In this document: one piece after another, positions 29,386-38,261 of the stretch
How positions within the stretch are numbered: the stretch's first letter is position 1
Layout: the number at the start of each line of letters is the position of its first letter
NCBI RefSeq assembly: GCF_013365535.1
Contig: NZ_CP053590.1
Location: forward strand, 3,028,501-3,092,500
DNA length: 64,000 bases
Origin: Aquimarina sp. TRL1
GTDB lineage: Bacteria; Bacteroidota; Bacteroidia; Flavobacteriales; Flavobacteriaceae
Reading direction: 5' to 3'
The notes under the pieces: model-generated
Seen by the model: the letters and a program-made list of their open reading frames with translations, nothing else
The model's database searches: none
Told to the model about the DNA's origin: nothing
Translations under genes and position numbers: made by a program

Positions 29386-29796
29386 ATGAGAGTAAAAGTT
29401 TGTAGAAAAGCCCATTTTAATGCAGCACATCGACTTTATAGAAAAGATTGGAGTGATGCTAAAAATAATGAAGTATTTGGGAAATGTAACAACCCTAATT
29501 ATCATGGGCATAATTATGAACTTATAGTAGCAGTGACAGGGGAAATAGATCCGGAAACCGGATTTGTGATTGACCTAAAAACATTAAAAGACTATATCAA
29601 AACAGAGATAGAGGCTCCTTTTGATCATAAAAATTTAAATAAAGAAGTGGAAGAGTTTAAAGAATTAAACCCCACAGTAGAGAATATAGCAGTTGTGATC
29701 TGGAATCGATTAAGAGGAAAGATAAATGCTTCATGTGATCTCGAAATAACGCTTTATGAAACTCCCAGAAACTTTGTGATTTATGACGGGAAGTAA
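29386..29796 (+). CDS. 6-pyruvoyl-tetrahydropterin synthase / QueD family protein
   Basis: A 136-residue T-fold Zn enzyme that acts on 7,8-dihydroneopterin triphosphate. Zn ligands are H15, H40 and H42; the catalytic Cys34 lies in FGKCNNPNYHGHNY; D80/H81 and E125 complete the site. The Cys-to-HGH spacing is C-x5-HGH, as in animal 6-pyruvoyl-tetrahydropterin synthase, whereas E. coli QueD has C-x3-HGH. The protein may therefore serve tetrahydrobiopterin rather than queuosine synthesis. No queC, queE or queF is nearby to decide, so the call is left at family level. Confidence 0.85.
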   Translation: MRVKVCRKAHFNAAHRLYRKDWSDAKNNEVFGKCNNPNYHGHNYELIVAVTGEIDPETGFVIDLKTLKDYIKTEIEAPFDHKNLNKEVEEFKELNPTVENIAVVIWNRLRGKINASCDLEITLYETPRNFVIYDGK

Positions 29797-29893
29797 TTAC
29801 TGATCGTTTTTTAAAAGACTTTAGTCGAAAAAAAATAACTTTTACCTGAATTTATTTCAAATTGCACGTAACTAATATATGTAAATTAAAAAA

Positions 29894-30874
29894 ATGGAAC
29901 AAAAAGACCAACTGGATATATTGAAGTTTACTCCGATACTCAAAGAAAAAATTTGGGGAGGAGAGAAGCTAGGAAACTTATTGCACAAAGACTCGAAAAG
30001 TAGTTCATTAGGAGAAAGTTGGGAGATTAGCGATGTAGAAGGGAATTATTCTATAGTAGCAGAAGGTCCTTTCAAAGGGAAAAATCTACGGGAATTACAA
30101 GAACAATATAAAGAACAGTTAGTTGGAGAAAAGAACTTCAAGCGATTTAAGACTAAGTTTCCACTGCTGATTAAGTTCATAGATGCCAAGGAAGCTCTTT
30201 CTGTGCAATTACATCCAGATGATAGTATAGCACTGAAGAAACACAATTCTTTAGGAAAGACAGAAATGTGGTATGTGATGCAGGCAGATGAGCAATCGAA
30301 TGTAATTGTAGGGTTTAATCAGGATGTAGACCAGGCATTGTATAAGAAACATGTAGATAATAAGTCTATAAAGGAAATACTCAATTATGAAATAGTAACT
30401 CCTGGGGACACTTTTTTTGTATACGCAGGTTTGATTCATGCCATAGGAAAAGGAGTGTTATTAGCAGAGATTCAACAGACCTCTGATATTACATATCGAA
30501 TTTATGACTGGGACCGGGCAGATGCCAATGGTAATTATAGGGAACTTCATCAGGAAGAAGCCTTAGAAGCGATTGATTATTCGACAAATAAAGAATATAA
30601 AGTATCGTACGATAAAAACCAGAAAGGAATAACTGATTTAGTTTCCTGTCCTCATTTTATAACCAATGTTGTTGCTATAGAAGAGAAACAGAAATTATCT
30701 CATGAACAACTGGATTCTTTTGTGGTATATATGTGCGTAGAAGGAGAAGCAATGATTAAAGGGCTGGATATATCACTTACAGTAAGATCCGGAGAGACTC
30801 TATTGGTTCCTGCTACAGTAAAAGAAATAGAAGTTTTAACAAAAGGAGTAAAGTTATTACAGACTTATATATAA
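29894..30874 (+). CDS. manA: Mannose-6-phosphate isomerase, class I (short form)
   Basis: Zn-dependent interconversion of mannose-6-phosphate and fructose-6-phosphate. 326 residues, the short Bacillus-type length. Zn ligands Q105 and H107 (SVQLHPDD), E124 (KTEMWYV) and H182 (AGLIHAIGKG) are present, as is the catalytic Arg in SDITYRIYDWDR (R202). Cupin fold. It feeds mannose into glycolysis or GDP-mannose for surface glycans. Confidence 0.93.
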   Translation: MEQKDQLDILKFTPILKEKIWGGEKLGNLLHKDSKSSSLGESWEISDVEGNYSIVAEGPFKGKNLRELQEQYKEQLVGEKNFKRFKTKFPLLIKFIDAKEALSVQLHPDDSIALKKHNSLGKTEMWYVMQADEQSNVIVGFNQDVDQALYKKHVDNKSIKEILNYEIVTPGDTFFVYAGLIHAIGKGVLLAEIQQTSDITYRIYDWDRADANGNYRELHQEEALEAIDYSTNKEYKVSYDKNQKGITDLVSCPHFITNVVAIEEKQKLSHEQLDSFVVYMCVEGEAMIKGLDISLTVRSGETLLVPATVKEIEVLTKGVKLLQTYI

Positions 30875-30905
30875 TAAAATAGTAATTTTGCTCAAAAATA
30901 TAATT

Positions 30906-31172
30906 ATGGCAAATAAAAGAGAGCTTAAGAAGAATATTAATGATGCATTAGGAGAAATTATCTATCATGTCGAAGAATGGGAAAGAAATAATCCTGGAAA
31001 AAATACGGAAGCAGGGGAAGCTATTATTGATGAGGCTATAGACGTATTTGATTCTTTGATCCCTAAAGTAAATGCTAGAAAAATAGAAAATCCTTCAGCG
31101 CATTTTAAAGCTGTTAAAGGAGAATTAGAAACTGCGGCAGTGAGTTTGATAGAAAAATTAAATTCCCTGTAA
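30906..31172 (+). CDS. Conserved small acidic helical protein of unknown function
   Basis: 88 residues from ATG at 30906 (MANKRELKKNINDALGEIIYHVEEW). Predicted almost fully helical, no membrane segment or signal peptide. Proteins with this N-terminus are widespread in Flavobacteriaceae, but I know of no function. It follows manA by 31 bases and precedes a tRNA-Thr. The in-frame ATT/TTG starts upstream are not used because the ANKRELKK start is the one I recall as conserved. Confidence 0.7.
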   Translation: MANKRELKKNINDALGEIIYHVEEWERNNPGKNTEAGEAIIDEAIDVFDSLIPKVNARKIENPSAHFKAVKGELETAAVSLIEKLNSL

Positions 31173-31188
31173 TTTTTTAAGAAAAGTA

Positions 31189-31219
31189 TTTGCAGATATA
31201 AGAACAAAAATTATATTTG
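31189..31219 (+). promoter_or_regulatory. Promoter of the second tRNA-Thr(TGT)
   Basis: TTTG at 31189-31192 and TATATTTG at 31212-31219 with 19 bases between, 10 bases before the tRNA; ideal Bacteroidota promoter. Confidence 0.75.
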
Positions 31220-31229
31220 CAACCGCTTT

Positions 31230-31303
31230 GCCGATATAGCTCAGCTGGCTAGAGCAGCTGATTTGTAATCAGCAGGTCGTGGGTTCGAGTCCCTCTATCG
31301 GCT
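31230..31303 (+). tRNA. tRNA-Thr (TGT), second copy
   Basis: Identical over all 74 bases to the tRNA at 5028-5101; the flanks differ. Own promoter and own terminator. Confidence 0.97.
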
Positions 31304-31307
31304 CTTG

Positions 31308-31337
31308 AAAATTCCTTGTTGATTAAGGAATTTTTTT
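31308..31337 (+). terminator. Terminator of tRNA-Thr
   Basis: AAATTCCTT (31309-31317) and AAGGAATTT (31325-31333) followed by T7. Confidence 0.85.
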
Positions 31338-31353
31338 GTGTAAAAATTATGCT

Positions 31354-31390
31354 TAAAAAAACGCTCAGAGAATATCTGAGCGTTTTTTTT
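31354..31390. terminator. Bidirectional terminator
   Basis: ACGCTCAGA (31361-31369) and TCTGAGCGT (31375-31383) with an A run before and T8 after. It ends the minus-strand DUF4369 unit and backs up the tRNA terminator. A further stem, CTAAAAGTGAG with its complement, follows at about 31397-31422. Confidence 0.85.
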
Positions 31391-31424
31391 GTTTAGCTAA
31401 AAGTGAGAAAGCTCACTTTTAGAA

Positions 31425-32147
31425 TTATTTCTTGGATGGATCTTCTTTTTTTCTTTTCTGGATAAATTCGACGAGCTGCTTCCCGTATAATGATTTCTTT
31501 ACAGAAGGAGTCAAAGAATTGGCTACAGTGTCAAGGTATTTAATATTTGCATCGAATACTTCGCTAAGAATGATATAAGGAGCAACTTCTTTGTCTTTAT
31601 TATTTAATGCAAAGTTAATCGTGTATAAATATCGTTGCTTGATGAGGTTTTTATACATTTTATCATTCTTGATCAACTTTTCGTCATCATTTTGTTTGCT
31701 CGCTTCAAAATTATCTTTGATCAGCCTCAGATTTCTATCATTAAATCGTTTGTTGATTTTCTTGAATTCCTGAAACTTGGTTTCATTTTTACCTCCGATT
31801 ATTTTAATATCCTCTTCAAAATTGCGAACATTCGTAGTGATATTGATCTCTCCTGGTTCAACAAAAAAATCGACTCTGTCATTATGGATGATACCATCAT
31901 TTTTATCCAGATATAAATAGTGAATTTCAGGTTCATCGACACTTGTAATCATCGTAAACATCGCATTGTCTCCACTGGCTACGATAACAGAATCTACATT
32001 AATAAGTACGGTGTCCTGTATTTTCTGAAGATAAATAGTTCCCTTTTTTAGGCCTTTAATATTACCTGTGATCGTTACATTTCCCTTTTTTGGGGAATTA
32101 CAGCCAATAATAAAAATAAGCAGAAGTAAGGAATAAAGTTGTTTCAT
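31425..32147 (-). CDS. DUF4369-type lipoprotein
   Basis: 240-residue exported protein with a lipoprotein signal (LLLIFIIGC-NS; lipidated Cys at residue 16). The N-terminal half has the DUF4369 beta pattern (VTITGNIKGLKKGTIYLQKIQD and DNAMFTMITS). The rest is Lys-rich and helical. DUF4369 is usually the N-terminal half of thioredoxin-like lipoproteins in Bacteroidota, but no CxxC thioredoxin domain is present here. Last gene of a minus-strand series starting at 37273. Confidence 0.75.
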   Translation of the reverse strand: MKQLYSLLLLIFIIGCNSPKKGNVTITGNIKGLKKGTIYLQKIQDTVLINVDSVIVASGDNAMFTMITSVDEPEIHYLYLDKNDGIIHNDRVDFFVEPGEINITTNVRNFEEDIKIIGGKNETKFQEFKKINKRFNDRNLRLIKDNFEASKQNDDEKLIKNDKMYKNLIKQRYLYTINFALNNKDKEVAPYIILSEVFDANIKYLDTVANSLTPSVKKSLYGKQLVEFIQKRKKEDPSKK

Positions 32148-32205
32148 TAGTAATTCTTTAATTTAAAAATGTAAAAGTACAAAGATGCATAATTTGAATT
32201 AATTA

Positions 32206-33510
32206 TCACCCTCCAGAAGCAATTTGCATTAAGATTGTACAAAGCAAGGCTCCATAAGTTCCTATGGCATATCCAAAAACAGCTAAAAGAACTCCTACTA
32301 CAGCTAATGAGGGGTGAAATGCGGCAGCGACAACCGGTGCGGATGCGGCAGCTCCAACATTTGCCTGACTTCCTACAGCAAGAAAGAAATAAGGAGCTTT
32401 TATAAGTTTGGCAACCCCAATTAATAAAATTGCATGAATTGTCATCCATATAAACCCTACAGCGATTAATCCGGGGTCTTTAAAAATACTCCCTAAGTCC
32501 ATCTTCATTCCGATGGTAGCGACCAATATATGAATACATACGCTTCCTATTTTACTGGCACCAGCTCCTTCATAGTTTTTTGCTTTTGTAAATGATAATA
32601 AAATACCAATGAGTGTTGCCAGCGTAACCATCCAGAAAAAAGTAGAGGTAAATGATGATAAGGATGAGCTTTTATCATTAAACACTTCAAAATTATCGGA
32701 TAAAAATTGAGAAATGTTATTTGCTCCCCAGTGCGATACTCCTACCGCAGTAAAAGCAATCGATAGAATGATCATTAAGTCTGTCAGAGATGCTTTTCGA
32801 GATATATTTTCCGTATAGGTAGCTACTCTTTGTTTTAGGGATTCAATAGCGCTTGTATCGGCTTTTAGCCAGTTGTTTATTGCTTTGTTTTTGCCTATTC
32901 CTATAAGCAGTAAAGCCATCCATACATTGGCTACGACAATGTCGACAAGCACCATGGCTCCATATCGATCAGGGTTAAATTGATAAATCTCTAGCATAGC
33001 GGCTTGATTTGCACCTCCTCCAATCCAGCTTCCTGCAATGGTTGATAAGCCTCTCCATACAGCATCTGGACCAATACCTCCGACAATTTCAGGAGAAATC
33101 CAGGAGATAAATAAAACAGCAATAGGTCCTCCGATAATGATGCCAATGGTTCCTGTAATAAACATGATTAGGGCTTTGGGACCTAAACTAAAAATACCTT
33201 TTAGGTCAATACTCAGTGTCATTAATACCAATGAAGCGGGTAATAAATACCTGCTGGCTATATAATAAACATTAGATTGTTGAGGCGTTAATACTCCTTC
33301 TGCATTGAATGCTTTCCATTCGGGAGCAATTATTCCCAAAGAGTGAAAAATAGCTGGGAGTAAGTAACAGAGCAATAGGGAAGGGACATAGGTATAAAAA
33401 GATTTCCAAAACTTGTTTTGTAATGAAGAGGTGTAAAAAACGATACCTAAACAAAGCATCAGGATACCAAAAACAATAGTATCATTGGTAAATAAGGGAA
33501 CAGTTTCCAT
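32206..33510 (-). CDS. DUF819 family integral membrane protein
   Basis: 434 residues with about 11 hydrophobic helices and the DUF819 pattern, including GSWIGGGANQAAM (around 165-177), GMKMDLGSIFKDPG (around 335) and SQANVGAAASAPVVAAAFHPSLA near the C-terminus. The pseudo-duplicated Gly/Ala-rich signatures resemble those of carboxylate or amino-acid permeases; the substrate is unknown. It is 60 bases downstream of the M61 peptidase gene and probably cotranscribed, so a peptide or amino-acid substrate is a reasonable but untested inference. Confidence 0.82.
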   Translation of the reverse strand: METVPLFTNDTIVFGILMLCLGIVFYTSSLQNKFWKSFYTYVPSLLLCYLLPAIFHSLGIIAPEWKAFNAEGVLTPQQSNVYYIASRYLLPASLVLMTLSIDLKGIFSLGPKALIMFITGTIGIIIGGPIAVLFISWISPEIVGGIGPDAVWRGLSTIAGSWIGGGANQAAMLEIYQFNPDRYGAMVLVDIVVANVWMALLLIGIGKNKAINNWLKADTSAIESLKQRVATYTENISRKASLTDLMIILSIAFTAVGVSHWGANNISQFLSDNFEVFNDKSSSLSSFTSTFFWMVTLATLIGILLSFTKAKNYEGAGASKIGSVCIHILVATIGMKMDLGSIFKDPGLIAVGFIWMTIHAILLIGVAKLIKAPYFFLAVGSQANVGAAASAPVVAAAFHPSLAVVGVLLAVFGYAIGTYGALLCTILMQIASGG

Positions 33511-33570
33511 AATTAAAATTTATTTCCTTTATATAATCTTTTGAGTTGTTTCCTTCAGATTACTAATTAG

Positions 33571-35466
33571 TTACTCATTGATCCATCCTTTTAAAACCTT
33601 AATTTGTTTTTCAGTTGGGTTAGAGATTGCTTTTATTGTAGCTTTTTCGATAGAAGGCGGTGTGACAATAGATTCTAAGGTGATTATTTCATTATTCCTT
33701 TTAATAACAAAAGTAATATCCTGCCCGTTTTTCCATTTTTTAGAATCACTAAAGAGATCATATATGTTTTTTAAGCTATATTTCTTATCATTAATAGCTA
33801 AGAGTACATCTCCTCCTTTAATGCCTATTTTTCTCAGGAAATTATTATGAGAGCAATCTTGTGTAAAGACGACTTCATTAGTCGTTTCTTCTCCTTTGAT
33901 GTAGGGCTCCTGTTCATATATAAAATAAGAAGCAGCTGTTTTGGTAGTTCCGTATGTAATTCCTGCTTTATTCAGGAAGTAGTCGTATGGAATTGGTGTA
34001 TTGGTTTCAACATATTTTTCGAGAAAGCTACTAACTTCAGGATATTCTAATTTCTTGATAATTTCGAACAGTTTGTCATCCTCAAAAGGAGTGTCATTAC
34101 CAAACTCTTGCGATAGTTCCTGGACAAGATCAATAAGTCCTAGGGCTCCTTCGGTTTTCTCTCGTATGATAAGATCAATACACATGGAAATAAGTGCCCC
34201 TTTTTCATATACATTTCGGTAATTACTATGATAAGGTTCTTTAAGAATGTTTTGACTCATCTTTGTAAAAGGAATATGATCGTCATATAATTTTGCAGTA
34301 TTTGTTTTTTCCAGAATTTGCTCAAAAAATTCCTCTTTAGAAATTAATCCCTGATTGATCTGGAATAATACAGAAAAGTATTCAGTAGTTCCTTCATATA
34401 GCCATAGATGACGGGACATTTTGGGGTTGTTGTAATTAAAATTATGAATTTCTTCAGAGTGAATACTTAGTGGTGTAATGATATGAAAAAACTCATGAGA
34501 TACAATATTTTTAAGAGATTCGTTTAAGGTCTTAAGGGGGATTGATTCAGGGAGAACTACTACGGTGGAAGTGTTGTGTTCCAAAGCACCAAATCCTTCA
34601 GCGTCTTGTTGTTTTGATGAAGCCAAGTATAGTAATACACTATATTTTTTTGTAGAATTAATAGTCCCTAAAAAGTTTTTTTGGGCTCGAATCATTCGTT
34701 CCATTTCCGGCATTAGTTGTGCAGCTCTATAGGTCCCACTGGGGGAGTATACACTTAACAAAACCTCAATGCCATTGACAGAGAAGATAACTTTGTTAGG
34801 TATTGAATACATAATAGGAGAATCTGCCACCTCAGCATACCTCTTGAATGAGAATAGATCGACCTCATATCTCAGGTTCTGATTTGATTCATCAAGTATT
34901 ACCTTGGAGAGAGACGTAGATGCTTCTAATGCAAGGGGGTGTTTAATGAATAAATTGTATTTTTTTTCTTTCATCCCTCTGAAGTATCCTACAAAAGCAT
35001 AGAGGTTTAATACGAAGTTTTTATCTCTTTTGATATTAGATCCGGTGGGGGAAAAGATATCATGTGTGTCTTCAGTATCAAATGTGTCATTAACCCAATA
35101 AGTGATTTTTTTTAGTTGTTGAGCATTGTTTATTTTCCATCTATTGTCTCCAAACTTTTGAACAAGAAGAGGGTTTCCATTAGCGTCAAATGCTTCGAAG
35201 TTATCTATAAACTTGCCATAATTGTTGTTTTGATAGGTTCCCGGTACTATTTTAGGGAGAAAATAACTAATGGTGTCAGAAGTAATATTCGCTGTTTTTA
35301 CTTCTACCTTTACTTTGTCATTAATAACATTTACCAAATCAAGAGATACAGCAATAGGAGTTGTATCTATTTTTACGGGTTCTATAGAGGTTTTACAGTT
35401 ATAAAGGCAGATGCTCAGGGTACATAGGTAAATAGTATTTCTAATGAGTTTGATTTGTTTTAACAC
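33571..35466 (-). CDS. M61-family glycyl aminopeptidase-like lipoprotein with PDZ domain
   Basis: 631-residue cell-envelope metallopeptidase. Lipoprotein signal with Cys24 (CLYNC). N-terminal M61 beta domain, catalytic domain with H324-E325-F-F-H328 and third ligand E358 in LWLYEGTTEYFSVL, and a C-terminal PDZ domain (about 535-610, GIKGGDVLLAINDKKY). All catalytic residues are intact. M61 enzymes release N-terminal Gly/Ala from peptides. It starts 3 bases after the stop of the HAD gene, so these two are translationally close. Confidence 0.88.
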   Translation of the reverse strand: MLKQIKLIRNTIYLCTLSICLYNCKTSIEPVKIDTTPIAVSLDLVNVINDKVKVEVKTANITSDTISYFLPKIVPGTYQNNNYGKFIDNFEAFDANGNPLLVQKFGDNRWKINNAQQLKKITYWVNDTFDTEDTHDIFSPTGSNIKRDKNFVLNLYAFVGYFRGMKEKKYNLFIKHPLALEASTSLSKVILDESNQNLRYEVDLFSFKRYAEVADSPIMYSIPNKVIFSVNGIEVLLSVYSPSGTYRAAQLMPEMERMIRAQKNFLGTINSTKKYSVLLYLASSKQQDAEGFGALEHNTSTVVVLPESIPLKTLNESLKNIVSHEFFHIITPLSIHSEEIHNFNYNNPKMSRHLWLYEGTTEYFSVLFQINQGLISKEEFFEQILEKTNTAKLYDDHIPFTKMSQNILKEPYHSNYRNVYEKGALISMCIDLIIREKTEGALGLIDLVQELSQEFGNDTPFEDDKLFEIIKKLEYPEVSSFLEKYVETNTPIPYDYFLNKAGITYGTTKTAASYFIYEQEPYIKGEETTNEVVFTQDCSHNNFLRKIGIKGGDVLLAINDKKYSLKNIYDLFSDSKKWKNGQDITFVIKRNNEIITLESIVTPPSIEKATIKAISNPTEKQIKVLKGWINE

Positions 35467-35469
35467 AGT

Positions 35470-36282
35470 TTATAGGATGTTTTTTTTAATAAATACTGCC
35501 ACACCATCTTCTTTCCCGGATAATGTAACTTCGTTGGCAATAGCTAAGGTTTCTTTTTTAGCATTTGCGACTGCTACACCGGTTCCAACCGCTTCTATCA
35601 TTTCTATATCATTGTAATTGTCTCCAAAAGCAATAGCGTCAGATAACGGGATGTTAAAATGAGAATTTAGTAATAGTTTAATCGCCGTTAGTTTAGAAAT
35701 TGTTTTATGAGCAATCTCAATATACGTTGGTTTTGATCTATATAAATGTAGTGAATCTCCGAAGTTATTTTGAAGAAAATCATACATTTTATCAATATAT
35801 GACTCTTCTCCCATGCACATTATTTTATGAGCCCCCAGATTGGATTGTGTCCATTCGGTAATAACTTCTTGAGTAGATTTTACAACAGGAGTTACTTTAG
35901 TATTATTAGCTTCTCGATTCGCCCAGAAATCCATAGCAGGAACGTACCAGGAATCATTGTTGTAGAGACTGAGGTGTACATTGTTATTCAATGTCTTGTT
36001 GAAATGGTTTATTTTCTCCAGCGCATTAACAGGAATGGTAGTAGAATGAACGATTTGATTATTGATAATAACAAGTCCTCCGTTATAACATATAAGGGGT
36101 TGATTAGTAATGCCTAATTCTTCCTGTAAGTGTGTCATAGCACTAGGCATTCTAGAAGATATTAATACAACAGGAATGTTATCTTTTATTCTTTTTATTT
36201 CGGTAATAGTAGCTTCTGATAATTCTCTTTCTTTGTTTAGGAGTGTTCCGTCTATATCAGAGAATACAATGCGATCTGGCAT
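35470..36282 (-). CDS. HAD superfamily (Cof-like, IIB) phosphatase
   Basis: 270-residue cytoplasmic phosphatase. Motif I FSDIDGTLLN (D9 nucleophile and D11), motif II SSR, Lys motif III in the C-terminal core and motif IV FGDNYNDIEMI are all present. The cap is of the C2B type. Typical substrates are sugar phosphates or flavin/pyridoxal phosphates; specificity cannot be read. Middle gene of the minus-strand series. Confidence 0.88.
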   Translation of the reverse strand: MPDRIVFSDIDGTLLNKERELSEATITEIKRIKDNIPVVLISSRMPSAMTHLQEELGITNQPLICYNGGLVIINNQIVHSTTIPVNALEKINHFNKTLNNNVHLSLYNNDSWYVPAMDFWANREANNTKVTPVVKSTQEVITEWTQSNLGAHKIMCMGEESYIDKMYDFLQNNFGDSLHLYRSKPTYIEIAHKTISKLTAIKLLLNSHFNIPLSDAIAFGDNYNDIEMIEAVGTGVAVANAKKETLAIANEVTLSGKEDGVAVFIKKNIL

Positions 36283-36316
36283 TATTGTTTGATTTTTTAT
36301 TAGTACTAAAAAGAGG

Positions 36317-37273
36317 TTATTGATTCACAAAATCAGAGATTGTATCGATAACGGTCGGCATGATTTCCCTCCATTCTTCATCAAATGATTTTTGATTTTC
36401 TAACCGATTACCATTGATCTCTTTTAAAATGTGATTCATTTTTTCAAAAATAACATATTTAGCATTAGGAACAGCATCTCTTAATTTATATGATTCAGAG
36501 GGTTCTACATGAATATCTCTATCTCCCTGTATTATTAGGATAGGAATGGTGAGTTTGGAGATTTCTTCTGTAGGAGTATATTTCATCCATGACTTTATAA
36601 AAGGTTGTAAGTCTAATTTAAAAATTGATTCTAAAGCGGGGTCATAGGAAGTGGCTCTTCCTGTTTTTTTTAGTTCATCAAAAGCCTGAATCACATTTTT
36701 GCTTAATCCGGGAGCTTGTTTCCCTATTTGTTCGATTATGATTTGATCAATAGATTGCCCATTTCCTCCGACAGAAATAAAGGCATCCGTATTTTCTTGT
36801 GCGGCGATCATACCAACCAGGGAACCTTGTCCATGCCCCAGAATGATAATTTTAGTGTATTTGTCGTTCTGAGAGAAAAAAGTAACAACAGATTTGGCAT
36901 CTGATATATAATCATCAAACGAGACTTCGTTTTCCTTAATCCCTAAATGTGTCATTTTAAAGAGCCTTTTGTCATATCGAAAGGTTGCAATTCCCTTTTT
37001 TGCTAATTCATATGACAAATTTTTAAACGTATTGTTTTTAGACATTCTGTCATTTCCATCCCGGTTAATGGAACCTGCATCCATGATAAAGATAACAAGA
37101 GGAACTTCTTTATCAGCATATGGAGCGACAAGTGTTCCTTCTATAAAATCATCGATTTTTACATATGCAGAGTTAAATTCTTTTTCGTTTTCTTGTGCGT
37201 GAGTGCATAAGGGTGAAATAAATAGCGATGCTACAGATACGATTTTTATATAAAATAAAACGGTTTTAATCAT
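36317..37273 (-). CDS. Exported alpha/beta hydrolase without the nucleophile serine
   Basis: 318 residues with a Sec signal peptide (cleavage near HAQ-EN, about residue 27) and an alpha/beta hydrolase fold. The nucleophile elbow reads G146-H147-G148-Q149-G150: the position normally held by Ser (GxSxG) is Gly, encoded by GGA. The Asp (IQGDRDIHV, D251 or D253) and His (KMNHILKE, H281) of the triad are still present. Relatives with this N-terminal layout have GHSEGS. Either it is a non-catalytic binding protein or S151, just after the elbow, substitutes. First gene of the five-gene minus-strand series. Confidence 0.8.
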   Translation of the reverse strand: MIKTVLFYIKIVSVASLFISPLCTHAQENEKEFNSAYVKIDDFIEGTLVAPYADKEVPLVIFIMDAGSINRDGNDRMSKNNTFKNLSYELAKKGIATFRYDKRLFKMTHLGIKENEVSFDDYISDAKSVVTFFSQNDKYTKIIILGHGQGSLVGMIAAQENTDAFISVGGNGQSIDQIIIEQIGKQAPGLSKNVIQAFDELKKTGRATSYDPALESIFKLDLQPFIKSWMKYTPTEEISKLTIPILIIQGDRDIHVEPSESYKLRDAVPNAKYVIFEKMNHILKEINGNRLENQKSFDEEWREIMPTVIDTISDFVNQ

Positions 37274-37453
37274 TGGTGGGGTAAAAATTTATTGTTTGGT
37301 GACTATACATTCTCTTATCTAGCAATATAAAAAATAAGATGATTACTCTATAAAATAGTTTTAATGTTTTTTTATTGTGTAAGCGTTGGTTTTTCTTGTT
37401 GATCAGGGAGAGGAAATGATAAAAATTTAACAAGGCTCTAACAGTGCTTTTTC

Positions 37454-37461
37454 TATATTTG
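37454..37461 (+). promoter_or_regulatory. -7 box of the S1/P1 nuclease gene
   Basis: TATATTTG, 16 bases before the ATG at 37477; implies a very short leader and argues against the upstream start at 37444, which would precede the -7 box. No clear -33 box. Confidence 0.45.
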
Positions 37462-37476
37462 CTCAAACTTATATTT

Positions 37477-38259
37477 ATGAAGCGATCATCTTTTACAGCT
37501 ACTATGCTATTTGTATTATTTTTTGTGTTTCAAGGAGTAGCAAATGACTGGGGGAAAACAGGGCATCGAGCTACAGGGGAAATTGCAGAGGCGTATCTAA
37601 AAAGAAAAACAAAGCGAAAGATAAAGGCATTATTAGAAGGGCAATCTTTGGCATATGTCTCGAATTATGCAGATGATATAAAAAGTGATCAGGAATATAG
37701 AAAGTATGGCCCATGGCATTATGTGAATTTTCCGTTTGATAAAAATTACGGAGAAGAAACCCCCAGTGAATTTGGAGATCTGATACAGGCAATTGAGATA
37801 TGTTCCAGTAAATTAAAAGATGCGGATGTTCCTAGGAAAGAGAAGCAATTCTACTTAAAAATGTTGGTGCACTTTGTAGGAGATTTGCATCAGCCATTAC
37901 ATGTAGGGAGAGCTGAAGATAAAGGAGGAAATGATATTCAGGTACGTTGGTTTACTACCGGGACTAATTTACATAGAGTATGGGATAGTGATATGTTGGA
38001 TTATTATGGAATGAGTTATACAGAACTTTCTATTACAGCAGATCGTCTATCTAAAAGGGAATTAGAGGAGATAGAAGCAGGGACAATTTTAGATTGGGTA
38101 CATGAATCGAGAGCTTTGGCTAAAAAAGTATATGCTTCTGCATCTGTAGGGGAAAAACTAAGTTACCGATATATGTATGATTATTTTCCTATTGTTAGGA
38201 TGCAATTACAAAAAGGAGGGATTCGGCTGGCAAAAATATTAAACGAGATTTTTCAGTAA
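37477..38259 (+). CDS. S1/P1-type zinc nuclease
   Basis: 260-residue secreted single-strand nuclease/phosphodiesterase. Signal peptide (1-22 or 24). In this family the mature N-terminal Trp helps bind Zn; here it is W25 in WGKTGH. Zn ligands seen: H30, D66/D67 (YADDI), H81 (WHYVNF), H132 and D136 (HFVGDLHQPLH), H142, H166 and D170 (NLHRVWDSD). All three Zn sites are therefore intact. Likely role in phosphate or nucleotide scavenging. Convergent with the AraC gene, 2 bases apart. Confidence 0.93.
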   Translation: MKRSSFTATMLFVLFFVFQGVANDWGKTGHRATGEIAEAYLKRKTKRKIKALLEGQSLAYVSNYADDIKSDQEYRKYGPWHYVNFPFDKNYGEETPSEFGDLIQAIEICSSKLKDADVPRKEKQFYLKMLVHFVGDLHQPLHVGRAEDKGGNDIQVRWFTTGTNLHRVWDSDMLDYYGMSYTELSITADRLSKRELEEIEAGTILDWVHESRALAKKVYASASVGEKLSYRYMYDYFPIVRMQLQKGGIRLAKILNEIFQ

Positions 38260-38261
38260 TA

